Assembly: GCA_036365145.1 (NCBI GenBank) | Contig: JAEOAD010000001.1 | Coordinates: forward strand, 104,132,001-104,196,000 | Reading direction: 5' to 3' | Length of the DNA: 64,000 nucleotides | Source: Orientallactaga sibirica | Lineage: Eukaryota; Chordata; Mammalia; Rodentia; Dipodidae | In this document: positions 1-11,657 of the stretch, in pieces | Layout of the letters: every line of letters begins with the position of its first letter | Position numbering within the stretch: the first letter of the stretch is position 1 | Program-made: the position numbers and the translations under genes | Notes under the pieces: generated by a model | The model's input: only the letters and a program-made list of their open reading frames with translations | Told to the model about the DNA's origin: nothing | Databases searched by the model: none

Positions 1-229
1 CTGAGCCTTACTAGGCCCTTGGCTCCTGGGAACAAGGATAAAGAGAGAAGTCAGGTGATATCAGTGGGCAGCAAGGGCCGAGCTGTGGCTGAAGCCTGTG
101 GTGAATGAAGTCAAGAGGAAGGAAGTGGGAGCTAGGAGAAGTGATTTAAAGAGATGAACTTAAATGAGAAGGAAGCCTTCTCTTCATGCAACAGAAATAA
201 AGGGAAAGGAAACAGTAGTATATAACTCC
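1..229. other. Unique sequence, no gene seen
   Basis: Purine-rich sequence at the window edge. I see no open frame of note, splice-bounded exon or recognisable repeat. Confidence 0.5.
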
Positions 230-745
230 TCGGCGTCCTCCAGTGACTTTCTATCACCCTCATGATAAAGTTCGAATCCATCCACTTGTCCCAGCACCCT
301 TCATGACTGGGTCCCTGCCTCTCCTGCTTCAGCTCCCATCACTTTCTTGTCTTCTGGTCTCTCTGCTTATCTTGATATCTCATAGATACCAAGCTTTACC
401 TACTTCACAGCCTTGACATTTATTTCTGTTTTTCACTTTCATTACAACATATCATGGCCCCACACTCTCAAAGCTGATTCAGGCCTCCTACCCAATGTTA
501 ACTACTTAGAAACAGCTTCTCTGATCACCTAGTACCTCGTACTCCAGAACACTTTCTAGAACTGCTCCAGATATAGTCTAGATAGTCTTTTTTTAAAACC
601 TTGCCTTTGGTCTGGCTTCTATGGTGTGGGCTCTAGGAGTCAAGGACCTTAAGTACTTTTCTCACTCCTATACCTCCAGCACCCAAAAGGCTGCCCAGCT
701 GACAGCCATTTCTCAGTAAATATTTCTGAATGAATTAATGAAATA
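230..745 (+). repeat. L2 LINE relic (3' end)
   Basis: The order of segments follows the L2 3' region: a stretch resembling 'caggataaagtccaaactcc' near 262, pyrimidine-rich text around 300-360, and a terminal segment near 700-740 resembling the end 'ctcagtaaatatttctgaat' followed by an atgaat-type tail. It is heavily diverged, as expected for a mammalian-wide relic. The assignment is from memory of the consensus. Confidence 0.65.
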
Positions 746-950
746 ACCCAGAGATGCCAAGGATATATATGGATAGGATAGGCAAGACTAAGGAAAAAAT
801 ATGGATATAGAATGAGGTCTAATAGTAGCTGGGCTCAGACCTATAAAGGTATTTGAATATCATGCTATCAGGTTTAAACTTATAGAAGGATAGGAAAGGA
901 CTCATTCTCACAAATATTGGGAACAAAAACATTTTAATAAAACTTTGGAA

Positions 951-1124
951 GCTGGGTGTGGTGGCACACCCTTTAATCCCAGCACTCGGGAGGCAGAGGT
1001 AGGAGGATCTCCATGAGTTCGAGACCACCCTGAGAATACGGAGTGAATTCCAGGTCAGCCTGAGCCACGGGGAGACCCTCCCTTGAAAAAAACAAAAAAT
1101 AAAATAAAAATAAAAAATAAAAAT
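951..1124 (+). mobile_element. B1 SINE
   Basis: 7SL-derived B1: head gctgggtgtggtggcacacc, the tttaatcccagcactcggga motif, and the gaattccaggtcagcc segment typical of the B1 copies in this window, ending in an A-rich tail. Immediately followed by a DIP SINE. Confidence 0.9.
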
Positions 1125-1125
1125 T

Positions 1126-1321
1126 GGGGGCTAGGGAGATGGCTAAGCTGTTAAAGGCTCTTGCTTGCAAAGCCTGCTGGCCTAGGTTTGATTCCCCAGT
1201 ATCCATGTAAACCAGATGCACAAAGTGGTGCATGCTTCTGGAGTTCATTTTAGTGGCTAGAGATACTGGCACACCCTTTCTCTCTCTCTCCCTCTCTCTC
1301 TCTGCTTGAAAATAAATAAAT
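1126..1321 (+). mobile_element. DIP SINE (B2 superfamily)
   Basis: tRNA-like head with an A-box-like segment (gagatggctaagctgttaa) and a B-box-like segment (ggtttgattcc), the conserved 'ccagatgcacaaagtgg' body, a CT-rich tract and an aaataaataaat tail. The first unit of the 3.3-kb tandem duplication starts directly after the tail. Confidence 0.9.
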
Positions 1322-2807
1322 ATAAACTAATGAACTTGGCTTGATTTAGTCTATGATGAATCAATTGACCAATTAGTGTATATAAGGGCATAAGTAATTT
1401 GGTGGTGGATAAGACAATAAATATATTTGTAAACATGCTGTATTTGATCTTCTCACAATATATCTAAGTGTATAATCTTTAAAAAATTATAATTCTATCA
1501 TTTTATTATGTACATATATCATGTGCATTTAAAGAAACTGTTTGATAAACTTCTCAACCTAAAAACCAGATATATTACACGATTAGTTTTCAAAAACAAA
1601 CACTATGATCAATTTTATCCTGTAAAGCATATTTCTGCATTGATATGTTTTAAACATAGTACATTTTTCTATTATGAGTTTATTTAAAACTATTTTGTTT
1701 CTCAAGTTGCTGGTTAAGCAAGGGAATGGATTTGCCATAGACAATCTTGAGATATAAAGCACAGGAGAAGAGTTAGGCCTGGGAACAGTGCATAAATGTT
1801 CCTCTGCTACACATATTTTCTGAAAGGGACTAAGAGAAGATCATTGACTGGTAATTATTGTGACATGCCATTAGGAACCAGTCAGCAAAGAGAACTAGGA
1901 GGAATGACTAGGGACAGAAGAGAAATGGAACAAGAGCTTGTGACTTGGGAGTCAGCCAATGAGGGGATTTTGCCTTCCTTTCACAATGTGAGCATGGGCC
2001 ATAATAGAGAGTGGTGGCTATGCATGAGCAGCAAACAGGGAAGGCCTCAAACCAAGTCTTGTCTCTGCAAGTTCCCATCTCACTCACCATCAGTACACAA
2101 GATTAGAGAAGAGTTGGGTTGACCGCTATGGTTTGACAGGGCCTCAGGTGGCTCCACGTGAATAGACACATTTACTTCACAAAGTCTCCAAACTGCCTGA
2201 ACCTTTTCATCACCCACATTACTCTTTGGGGTAAAGGAATTTTCAGAGGGCCTTGAAAATTGCACATTTTAAGGAACAATTTTAACACATGAACACATTA
2301 GCAGCTCTTAATGTGATTTCCTCTCAGGACCAGCCTGCTCACAGCTCTTTTTCATCAAATTTCCCAAAAAGAAATGACAAGTTACAAAAGATGCCAGAAC
2401 AGAAGGGAGAGAAGGAAATGTCTTCTGTATTCCGAGAGTCTCAACAGCCACCAATTAAATGCACTACAACAGAAATAAATGGAGTGATGGAGGGAACACA
2501 TTGCTGAGCTGAAGCAGGAAGAAAGGATGGGGCCACAGTGGTCTTGGTGATCCTTGGGAACTTTAGGGCTGGAGTTGGAGGAGGAGACCCCTGGGGGAGG
2601 CAACCTAGACACTGAGAACCAGGGAGCAAGCAGCAAACTTATGAGACCACAAAGGATGACCAGGGAAGGACTGGGGCAGTAAAACCATAGAACCAGAGAG
2701 AAATGGGGAGAGGAAGAAAAAGGTCAGAACAGATAAAGGAGGGTGGAAGAATAAAATGGATGTAAGAGAGAAAATGTAACTACAAATTCACAAGTAATGC
2801 TCCTGGG

Positions 2808-3345
2808 GCTGGGGAACTGGCTCAGTAGAAATCACGAGCATGAACACTGGAGTTTGCATCTCCAGCACCCACTTAGAAGCTGGACTCAGGACTGGAGAGA
2901 TGGCTTAGACGTTAAGGCGTTTGCCTGCAAAACCAAAGGATCCAGGTTCAAATCCCCAGGACCCATGTAAGCCAGATGCACAAGGGGGCACACGCATCTG
3001 GAGTTTGTTTACAGTGGCTAGAGGCCCTGGCATGCCCATTCTCTCTCTCTCTCTTCCTCTTTCTCTCAAATAAATAAATATATGTATTTCTTTAAAAGAA
3101 GAAGAAGCTGGACTCAGGAGGGGGTGTCTGTAATCCCACTGCACCTAGGGCAAGAAGCAAGGTAGAAACTAGAGAATGGAAGCTTGTGGGCCAACAGCCA
3201 AGCAAATGAAGTGGTTAACAACAGAGACGGCGCCTCAAATAAAGTGGAAGGTGAAGATCGACCCTTGAAAGTTGTCCTCTGCCCTTAGTAAATGTACTGT
3301 GCCACACATATGATATTCCCCCTGCACACACACAAATAAAATAAA
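2808..3345 (+). mobile_element. B4-type SINE split by a DIP insertion (unit 1)
   Basis: Head ggggctggggaactggctca, then a 'ctccagcacccac' box, a degraded B1-like part (tgtctgtaatcccactgc), and a cacacacaaataaaat end. It is interrupted at 2892-3102 by a DIP element. Confidence 0.6.
2892..3102 (+). mobile_element. DIP SINE with 17-bp TSD (unit 1)
   Basis: Canonical DIP, flanked by the perfect target duplication agaagctggactcagga at 2875-2891 and 3103-3119. The same insertion with the same TSD is in unit 2 (6176-6386), so it predates the 3.3-kb duplication. Confidence 0.93.
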
Positions 3346-3404
3346 ATTTAAACATAAAAATCTAGTAGTGCTAGTGAGTGGGCTCATGGGCTCATGAAAA
3401 CAGT

Positions 3405-3510
3405 ACCCAACCCCATGATTATCTGCTATGTGATCTTGAAAAAAATACTTTGCCTCTCCGAGTCTCAACCCTAACCCTAACCCTATCACTCATCTGTAAC
3501 CATGATAATT
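3405..3510 (+). repeat. MIR-like relic containing telomere-like repeats (unit 1)
   Basis: The stretch 'tgtgatcttgaaaaa...ctttgcctctccgagtctca' followed by 'ctcatctgtaa' resembles the MIR core. Between these parts lie about 3 copies of CCCTAA (3467-3485). Confidence 0.5.
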
Positions 3511-4261
3511 GATCAAATCACTTCTAAATCCTTCTCCACATCTGTGGTCACAAGAATTTCCTTCTATATTGTTACATTTGCAGCTACCTTGTATTTTTAT
3601 TTCAATCCTCAAAACAAATAAAATCCTTTTCTTATCTATATTAAGGAAAATGTCAGATACTTGAGAACAGAAATCACCCATTGATTTATTTCTTACCTTC
3701 TAAACTGCTATTCCTTTTAGCAAGATAAAAGTGAAACAAGCCAAGGGGTGGGAACAAGAGGGCATTTTAAATTTCTAAATTGAAATACAAAAGGATGAAA
3801 GGTTTAAAGGTAGAATAATAACAGCTTTTTTGCTTTCCCACTAAGAGCATTTTATCTAAAAGTTTCGCTCAGAATGCTAACAAGACAAGGCTTCAGAAAT
3901 GCACCAAATGGAACCATTTCTACATCCAGTGACATTAATCTTCCCTGTGGATTGGGGAGGATTAAAAGTAACCCCAAAGAGCTAGCATCCCCCAGATGTT
4001 TTCCTGGTACACTTGTCCAGATGTGCTGAGAGGCATGAGTATCAGGTTGAATACCCACAATGCTACGGCAGCTACATAGACCCCGTCCTGAGCATGCCAT
4101 CCCTTAAAGTCACCTATATATAGTCAAGGGCACCAATCAGACACCATTTGGAAGGCATATCTTTTATTGGGGCAGCTCAATTGGGAGCTGATTCCCACCT
4201 GTCTGTATGTAGGTCATATAATTTATGCTAATAACATTCTCCTACTATGAAATAAATTAAG

Positions 4262-4355
4262 GGCTGCACTAAGTAAGGATACAGGTCAGTAGGACCATTC
4301 TTGTCTAGTATGCCCAAGGCCCCGAGTTTGAATCCTAGCACCCCAAGAAAATTTT
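4262..4355 (+). mobile_element. ID-like SINE fragment (unit 1)
   Basis: Diverged tRNA-like sequence with the segment 'gagtttgaatcctagcaccc', the usual ID/B4 B-box region. Repeated in unit 2. Confidence 0.45.
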
Positions 4356-6091
4356 TTAAGAAAGAACAGTAAGCAACAATGCCAGATAGATTTTCCCTTC
4401 TGTGTGATTTTTTTTTTCCTTCCTTCCTTCATTTTTGTTGGAGACTCCAATGCCAGCATTTAAAACAACCAAACACATGGCAAACATCATTTTCCAGAAG
4501 CCCCTGTCTGCAATGATGAAACTGCTCCCATGACAGCCACCTTCAACTGTACATGAAGAACCATTGTGCCAAGGTGCCGCCTCTCAGGCTGGGAGATGGC
4601 TTAGTGGGGAAAGATAAACTAATGAACTTGGCTTGATTTAGTCTATGATGAATCAATTGACCAATTAGTGTATATAAGGGCATAAGTAATTTGGTGGTGG
4701 ATAAGACAATAAATATATTTGTAAACATGCTGTATTTGATCTTCTCACAATATATCTAAGTGTATAATCTTTAAAAAATTATAATTCTATCATTTTATTA
4801 TGTACATATATCATGTGCATTTAAAGAAACTGTTTGATAAACTTCTCAACCAAAAACCAGATATATTACGATTAGTTTTCAAAAACAAACACTATGATCA
4901 ATTTTATCCTGTAAAGCATATTTCTGCATTGATATGTTTTAAACATAGTACATTTTTCTATTATGAGTTTATTTAAAACTATTTTGTTTCTCAAGTTGCT
5001 GGTTAAGCAAGGGAATGGATTTGCCATAGACAATCTTGAGATATAAAGCAGCAGGGGAGAAGAGTTAGGCCTGGGAACAGTGCATAAATGTTCCTCTGCT
5101 ACACATATTTTCTGAAAGGGACTAAGAGAAGATCATTGACTGGTAATTATTGTGACATGCCATTAGGAACCAGTCAGCAAAGAGAACTAGGAGGAATGAC
5201 TAGGGACAGAAGAGAAATGGAACAAGAGCTTGTGACTTGGGAGTCAGCCAATGAGGGATTTTGCCTTCCTTTCACAATGTGAGCATGGGCCATAAATAGA
5301 GTGGTGGCTATGCATGAGCAGCAAACAGGGAAGGCCTCAAACCAAGTCTTGTCTCTGCAAGTTCCCATCTCACTCACCATCAGTACACAAGATTAGAGAA
5401 GAGTTGGGTTGACCGCTATGGTTTGACAGGGCCTCAGGTGGCTCCACGTGAATAGACACATTTACTTCACAAAGTCTCCAAACTGCCTGAACCTTTTCAT
5501 CACCCACATTACTCTTTGGGGTAAAGGAATTTTCAGAGGGCCTTGAAAATTGCACATTTTAAGGAACAATTTTAACACATGAACACATTAGCAGCTCTTA
5601 ATGTGATTTCCTCTCAGGACCAGCCTGCTCACAGCTCTTTTCATCAAATTCCCAAAAAGAAATGACAAGTTACAAAAGATGCCAGAACAGAAGGGAGAGA
5701 AGGAAATGTCTTCTGTATTCGAGAGTCTCAACAGCCACCAATTAAATGCACTACAACAGAAATAAATGGAGTGATGGAGGAACACATTGCTGAGCTGAAG
5801 CAGGAAGAAAGGATGGGGCCACAGTGGTCTTGGTGGTCCTTGGGAACTTTAGGGCTGGAGTTGGAGGAGGAGACCCTGGGGAGGCAACCGTAGACACTGA
5901 GAACCAGGAGCAAGCAGCAAACTTATGAGACCACAAAGGATGACCAGGGAAGGACTGGGGCAGTAAAACCATAGAACCAGAGAGAAATGGGGAGAGGAAG
6001 AAAAAGGTCAGAACAGATAAAGGAGGGTGGAAGAATAAAATGGATGTAAGAGAGAAAATGTAACTACAAATTCACAAGTAATGCTCCTGGG

Positions 6092-6654
6092 GCTGGGGAA
6101 CTGGCTCAGTAGAAATCACGAGCATGAACACTGGAGTTTGCATCTCCAGCACCCACTTAGAAGCTGGACTCAGGACTGGAGAGATGGCTTAGACGTTAAG
6201 GCGTTTGCCTGCAAAACCAAAGGATCCAGGTTCAACTCCCCAGGACCCATGTAAGCCAGATGCACAAGGGGGCACACGCATCTGGAGTTTGTTTACAGTG
6301 GCTAGAGGCCCTGGCATGCCCATTCTCTCTCTCTCTCTTCCTCTTTCTCTCAAATAAATAAATATATGTATTTCTTTAAAAGAAGAAGAAGCTGGACTCA
6401 GGAGGGGGTGTCTGTAATCCCACTGCACCTAGGGCAAGAAGCAAGGTAGAAACTAGAGAATGGAAGCTTGTGGGCCAACAGCCAAGCAAATGAAGCAGTT
6501 AACAACAGAGACGGGGCCTCAAATAAAGTGGAAGGTGAAGATCGACCCTTGAAAGTTGTCCTCTGCCCTTAGTAAATGTACTGTGCCACACATATGATAT
6601 TCCCCCTGCACACACACAAATAAAATAAAATAAAATAAAATAAAATAAAATAAA
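6092..6654 (+). mobile_element. B4-type SINE split by a DIP (unit 2)
   Basis: Duplicate of the element at 2808-3345, with a longer (TAAAA)n tail. Confidence 0.6.
6176..6386 (+). mobile_element. DIP SINE with 17-bp TSD (unit 2)
   Basis: Duplicate of 2892-3102. The same TSD lies at 6159-6175 and 6387-6403. Confidence 0.93.
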
Positions 6655-6699
6655 ATTTAAACATAAAAATCTAGTAGTGCTAGTGAGTGGGCTCATGGG

Positions 6700-6810
6700 C
6701 TCATGAAAACAGTACCCAACCCCATGATTATCTGCTATGTGATCTTGAAAAAATACTTTGCCTCTCCGAGTCTCAACCTAACCCTAACCCTATCACTCAT
6801 CTGTAACCAT
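6700..6810 (+). repeat. MIR-like relic with telomere-like repeats (unit 2)
   Basis: Duplicate of 3405-3510. One C is missing from the first telomere-like repeat (6775-6793). Confidence 0.5.
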
Positions 6811-7569
6811 GATAATTGATCAAATCACTTCTAAATCCTTCTCCACATCTGTGGTCACAAGAATTTCCTTCTATATTGTTACATTTGCAGCTACCTTGTA
6901 TTTTTATTTCAATCCTCAAAACAAATAAAATCCTTTTCTTATCTATATTAAGGAAAATGTCAGATACTTGAGAACAGAAATCACCCATTGATTTATTTCT
7001 TACCTTCTAAACTGCTATTCCTTTTAGCAAGATAAAAGTGAAACAAGCCAAGGGGTGGGAACAAGAGGGCATTTTAAATTTCTAAATTGAAATACAAAAG
7101 GATGAAAGGTTTAAAGGTAGAATAATAACAGCTTTTTTGCTTTCCCACTAAGAGCATTTTATCTAAAAGTTTCGCTCAGAATGCTAACAAGACAAGGCTT
7201 CAGAAATGCACCAAATGGAACCATTTCTACATCCAGTGACATTAATCTTCCCTGTGGATTGGGGAGGATTAAAAGTAACCCCAAAGAGCTAGCATCCCCC
7301 AGATGTTTTCCTGGTACACTTGTCCAGATGTGCTGAGAGGCATGAGTATCAGGTTGAATACCCACAATGCTACGGCAGCTACATAGACCCCGTCCTGAGC
7401 ATGCCATCCCTTAAAGTCACCTATATATAGTCAAGGGCACCAATCAGACACCATTTGGAAGGCATATCTTTTATTGGGGGCAGCTCAATTGGGGAGCTGA
7501 TTCCCACCTGTCTGTATGTAGGTCATATAATTTATGCTAATAACATTCTCCTACTATGAAATAAATTAA

Positions 7570-7660
7570 GGGCTGCACTAAGTAAGGATACAGGTCAGTA
7601 GGACCATTCTTGTCTAGTATTCCCAAGGCCCCGAGTTTGAATCCTAGCACCCCAAGAAAA
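7570..7660 (+). mobile_element. ID-like SINE fragment (unit 2)
   Basis: Duplicate of 4262-4355. Confidence 0.45.
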
Positions 7661-8107
7661 TTTTTTAAGAAAGAACAGTAAGCAACAATGCCAGATAGAT
7701 TTTCCCTTCTGTGTGATTTTTTTTTTCCTTCCTTCCTTCATTTTTGTTGGAGACTCCAATGCCAGCATTTAAAACAACCAAACACATGGCAAACATCATT
7801 TTCCAGAAGCCCCTGTCTGCAATGATGAAACTGCTCCCATGACAGCCACCTTCAACTGTACATGAAGAACCATTGTGCCAAGGTGCCGCCTCTCAGGCTG
7901 GGGAGATGGCTTAGTGGGGAAAGCATTTGCCACATAGACATGCAGACCTGAGTTTGGATCTCCAGCACTCTTGCAAATGCTGGACAGGGTGGTGTGCATC
8001 TGTAATTCCAGAGCTCAGAAGATGAGGACAGGCAGATCCCAAGGCTAGCCGGCTAGCTAGACTAGGTGAATGTGTGAGCTCTGAATTCTGACAGAAATCT
8101 TGTGTCA

Positions 8108-8262
8108 AGCTGGGCGTGGTGGCGCACGCCTTTAATCCCAGCACTCGGGAGGCAGAGGTAGGAGGATCGCCATGAGCTCAAGGCCACCCTGAGACTACAG
8201 AGTGAATTCCAGGTCAGCCTGAGCTAGAGTGAGACTCTACCTTGAAAAATTTTTTAAAAGGA

Positions 8263-8326
<64 letters not shown>

Positions 8327-8456
8327 AAAGGAAAGAAAGAAGGAAGAAGGAAGAAAGAAAGAAAGAGGGAGAGAGAAAGGAAGAAAAGAAAGGAAGGAAG
8401 AAAGGAAGGAAGGAAGGAAGGAAGGAAGGAAGGAAGGAAGGAAGGAAGGAAGGGAA
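8108..8456 (+). mobile_element. B1 SINE with very long purine tail
   Basis: B1 body 8108-8258, then about 200 nt of GAAA and GGAA units. The target duplication gaaatcttgtgtca (8094-8107) / gaaatcttgtatca (8457-8470) brackets body plus tail, so the microsatellite is the expanded poly(A) tail of this B1. Confidence 0.92.
8259..8456 (+). repeat. (GAAA)n/(GGAA)n microsatellite
   Basis: Nearly pure purine strand: GAAA units from about 8262, mixed units 8330-8400, then GGAA units to 8452. Open frames of Lys/Arg/Glu repeats here are artefacts. Confidence 0.97.
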
Positions 8457-8610
8457 GAAATCTTGTATCAATAAATAATGTGGAGATCCAGATTCAAACT
8501 CTAGCCTCCACATGTGCACACACACAAGCATGGGTATAAGAACACACATACACATGTATCCCCACATACACACAAATACACATAGAAACATACATAAGAA
8601 CTCAACACTA

Positions 8611-10422
8611 TTGCAGGGAGAATTAACATGAGCTTTGGAAAAAAGTAGCTTCGTCATGGTTTTAAAATGTTCAAAATATGAATAAAGGAGAAGACAATGT
8701 CTTAAATTCCCCAAGGACCTTCTCTCTTGATAGATGTGACACCAGCCACATCAGATCTCACCACCCACCACCACTTTATGAAGACTTAGGTTTGGCACAA
8801 GCTGCTTAATTCCATCTGGTCTCTCTTTGCACTCTTAACTTGGAAACATGTTCCGGCTTCCAAAGGAAGAGGCCAGGGAGGACAAGCAGCATTCAAATCT
8901 CATCAGATTCCTCTTCAAAGATCCATCCGTAAGAGTGTCTGTCATTTTCAGCTCTGAAATACTTAGCAATTAGACATGATACTTACTCATCAGGAGGAAA
9001 ATGACAAAGTTGACATTTCTACTGAAAAGTCATTGGAGCCAAGGAATCTGTCTCCACATATATTAATTACAGGAAGTTGCTTTTATACGGTGCCTGGTGG
9101 TAATCTTGAATGCTAAAAATGTTTTCTTTCCATCAGTTAGGCCACTTCCATTCAGGTCCCCAGAAGTTTCATCTCCTTTGTGAAGCCTTGTCTGACAATA
9201 GGCTTTCTCTTCATCAAACATAATAAAGAGTAAACTCATTAAATGTTCCTATGACCCCAAGCTAATGAGATTTATTATAATGTGGAGATAGATGTACAGG
9301 TCAATTGAAATTGACAGATTGGACTGGCTGGCAACATCCAAGGCAGTGTGTGCAAAGGGCAAACACAGAGTACCATCAATGGTCCAAATGGCTAGTGGGT
9401 TTGGTTCATACCAGGGAGTTCTCACTTTTCTCATAACCAACAATTAGCAATGCATGTACACAAAGGGGGACCCATGACTTCGCTCTTCCTCTCTAGTATC
9501 AGTTTGCTCAAGACTGAAAAGCCTTCATATCTGGTACCGGAAGCCCCTTCTCCTGTTTTGTCCTTCCATTTCCTTTCCCCAGTTGTCTCCTACCAGGTCA
9601 CCTGGAGCTTTCCCCTGTGCTGAAGGCCCATCATTTCCTTTTCTAATGCTGTCACCTCCACTCTTAGTCAAGGTGCAGGTCATGATGCACGCTACAAGAA
9701 TCCACCTGGGCTAGGGCAGTTTCATCTGGTATCTTCCTACCATTGGTGTAATATTTATAAAGAGAAAACATCTCTTATTAATATAAATCACCTCTCATTG
9801 TATAACTTGGATGCATCATTATGCTAAGACCTCCCTGCCCACCTTGGTGGATGGGAAGGATAATAGGGAAGTGACTTGCCCTGCCACATATACAAACATG
9901 GATTAGACTCTGGAATGGACACTACCAGTGATGAGCACTTAGGAAACCCGCTTCTAATGATGCTCTGGTTTCCTCCTCTGAAGAATAACTCTCAGACAGC
10001 CAGACTTCCTTCCAGCAAGAATGGTCTCAAAAACTTAGCTTACTTTGGTCTTGCTCTTCTACCCTGGGTCTGCCTCACACCCTTCATCCATAAGGGGCAG
10101 GATTCACAGCCTCACACACTGAACTAGCAGTGCTTCCCAACTGAATCACAGACTCATTGACTTAGAGTATCTTAGGACACGATGGTGTACAACAAGCTTC
10201 CACTTGGCCTCAGAAAGAAGCATCCATGCCCACATTGTTCCAAATAGGATTTATGAAAGCTTAGCAGTAGACATTATTTTAAAAACTAGATGGATAAATT
10301 AGAATAGACAGGAAAAAAAAAAAAACAAGAATAGGGGAATAGATGAAGTCGGAAATGCTCTCCAGGAAACAAATTTTAAAAAAACGTTTAATGATCTTTT
10401 TTTCACTTTAAGATATTTATTT
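8611..10422. other. Unique sequence, no gene seen
   Basis: 1.8 kb without a recognised young repeat. A weak MIR-like stretch may lie near 9850-9905. The longest open frame (83 codons at 9876-10127) has no features I recognise and is not supported as a gene. Confidence 0.5.
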
Positions 10423-10588
10423 GGGCTGGAGAGATTGTTCAGCAGTTAACACACTTGCTTGCCAAGCCTGACAGCCCAGGTTCAATTCCCCAGTATCCAC
10501 ATGCAATCAGATGCACAAAGTGGCACATGCATCTGCAGTTCATTTGCAGTGGCAGGAGGCCCTGGAATGCCCATTCCTCCTCTCTGTC

Positions 10589-10624
<36 letters not shown>

Positions 10625-10651
10625 CTTGCAAATAAACTAAAAATAATTTTA
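10423..10651 (+). mobile_element. DIP SINE
   Basis: Canonical head (gggctggagagattgttcag), the 'cagatgcacaaagtggcaca' body, a long CT tract (10590-10622) and an A-rich end. Confidence 0.9.
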
Positions 10652-10654
10652 ATA

Positions 10655-10830
10655 GCTGGAGAGGTGACTTAGGTAGAGATAGCTTAGAGATGGCACTTGT
10701 CTGCAAAGCCTAAGGACCCAGGTACATTTGCCCAATACCCAAGTAAGCCAAATGTACATGGTGGCACATGTGTTTGGACTTTGTTAAAAAAAAATAGAAA
10801 AAAAAGAAAAAAGAAATTTAAAAAGATAGT
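10655..10830 (+). mobile_element. Degenerate DIP SINE
   Basis: Diverged copy directly after the previous DIP. Head and 'ctgcaaagcctaaggaccca' are readable, with a small internal duplication of the A-box region. The 3' CT tract is replaced by A-rich sequence. Confidence 0.75.
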
Positions 10831-10831
10831 T

Positions 10832-10997
10832 AGAGCCAGTCATGATGGCACACGCCTTTAAGCCCAGCATTCAGGAGGCAGAGGTAGGATAATCGCCATG
10901 AGTTCAAGGCCACCCCAAGACTATATAGTGAATTCCAGGTCAGCCTGAGCTAGAGTAAAACCCTATTTTGAAAAAAAAAAAAACAAACAAAAAAAAT
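10832..10997 (+). mobile_element. B1 SINE
   Basis: B1 head and full body ending in a long A-rich tail that runs up to the target site of the adjacent DIP/L1 composite. Confidence 0.9.
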
Positions 10998-11006
10998 GAC
11001 ATTTAG

Positions 11007-11657
11007 GAGTCAGAGAGATGGCTTTGAAGTTAAAGCTTTTGTCTGCAAAGCCAAAGGATCCAAGTTTGATTCCCCAGGACCCACATAAGCAAGCTGCACA
11101 AGGTGGAGCATGCATCTGGAGTTCCTTTGCAGAAGCTGAGGGCCCTGGCACACCCATATTCTCTCTCTCTCTCTCTCTTTCTCTCTCTTTCTATCTGCCT
11201 CTTTTTCTCTCTTTCTCAAATAAATAAAATAGGTGACTCAAAACTCACCACAGTGCTGAGAAGTGACAGTGGCGTGTTCAGCACTGAACCAAATGAAGAT
11301 CACTTTCACACCTTCCAAGGCTCAGGGTCCATTACAGAAGAGGACTTGGAAAGAATGTAACAGTCAAAGGAAGGGAAAGAATGCTTACAATACTGTCTTT
11401 CAGACACAAAGTGGGCTTGATACTCATGACTTCATAGTGCCTGACAATACCTACACAAGACCTTCTACATAGGAAGGAAAAAATGATGTCATCAGAACAG
11501 AAGAGCCACTAGTTGGAAAGAAGAAGTGATTCAGTTGAGGGAGGATTTGGGAGGGGCAACAGGAGTAGTGGGAGAGAAATATCATGGTTTATTCTCTACA
11601 CTTATGGAAGTTGTCAATCAAAAGGTAATCAATCAATAAATAAATATATTTTAAAAA
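11007..11657 (+). mobile_element. DIP + L1 3'-end composite insertion
   Basis: A full-length DIP (11007-11232) is followed directly by an L1 3'-UTR segment (11233-11657) in the same orientation. The L1 part shows a 'ttacagaagaggacttggaaagaatgta'-like stretch, the 'acctacacaagacc' motif, a G-rich stretch and an A-rich end, all typical of rodent L1 3' ends. The only clear target duplication, gacatttag, lies outside both parts at 10998-11006 and 11658-11666. This suggests one insertion of a chimeric retrotranscript. Two independent events are the alternative. Confidence 0.65.

Larger units (their letters stand above)
1322..4613. repeat. Tandem duplication, unit 1 (3.3 kb)
   Basis: The whole 3292-bp block is repeated immediately downstream at 4614-7923 in the same orientation. 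Both units begin ataaactaatgaacttggc. Unit 1 ends inside a B4 SINE at ttagtggggaaag, where unit 2 restarts. The left edge is the A-rich tail of a DIP SINE. I see no microhomology at the join. Differences between units are mostly single-base homopolymer indels, a handful of substitutions, and a (TAAAA)n length change. Content: unique AT-rich DNA, a B4 SINE split by a DIP, a MIR relic with telomere-like repeats, and an ID-like piece. Small open frames occur in both units but are not conserved as proteins, being broken by the indels. Confidence 0.93.
4614..7923. repeat. Tandem duplication, unit 2 (3.3 kb)
   Basis: Second copy of 1322-4613, 3310 bp. It is longer mainly because a (TAAAA)n run at about 6617-6655 is expanded. 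It continues at its right edge into the rest of the B4 SINE that unit 1 truncates, so unit 2 carries the ancestral right flank and unit 1 the ancestral left flank. Confidence 0.93.
7893..8610 (+). mobile_element. B4-type SINE interrupted by a B1
   Basis: ID-like head (ggctggggagatggcttagt), the box 'gagtttggatctccagcac', a B1-like middle (tctgtaattccagagctcag), then a CA-rich 3' end (8512-8600). It is interrupted at 8108-8456 by a B1 and its expanded tail. Its first 28 bases also end duplication unit 1 at 4586-4613. Confidence 0.65.

Noticed and set aside
1796..2122. 108-codon ORF repeated at 5088-5282
   Set aside because: The second copy is truncated by a one-base indel, so the frame is not maintained between the two units.
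2905..3144. Recurrent small ORFs with PG(E/S)...SFGFAGK-type text
   Set aside because: These are antisense translations of DIP SINEs and recur at nearly every DIP in the window.
8214..8714. 166-codon antisense ORF and Lys/Glu-rich sense ORFs
   Set aside because: They are the translated GAAA/GGAA tail of a B1 plus flanks, with no coding character.
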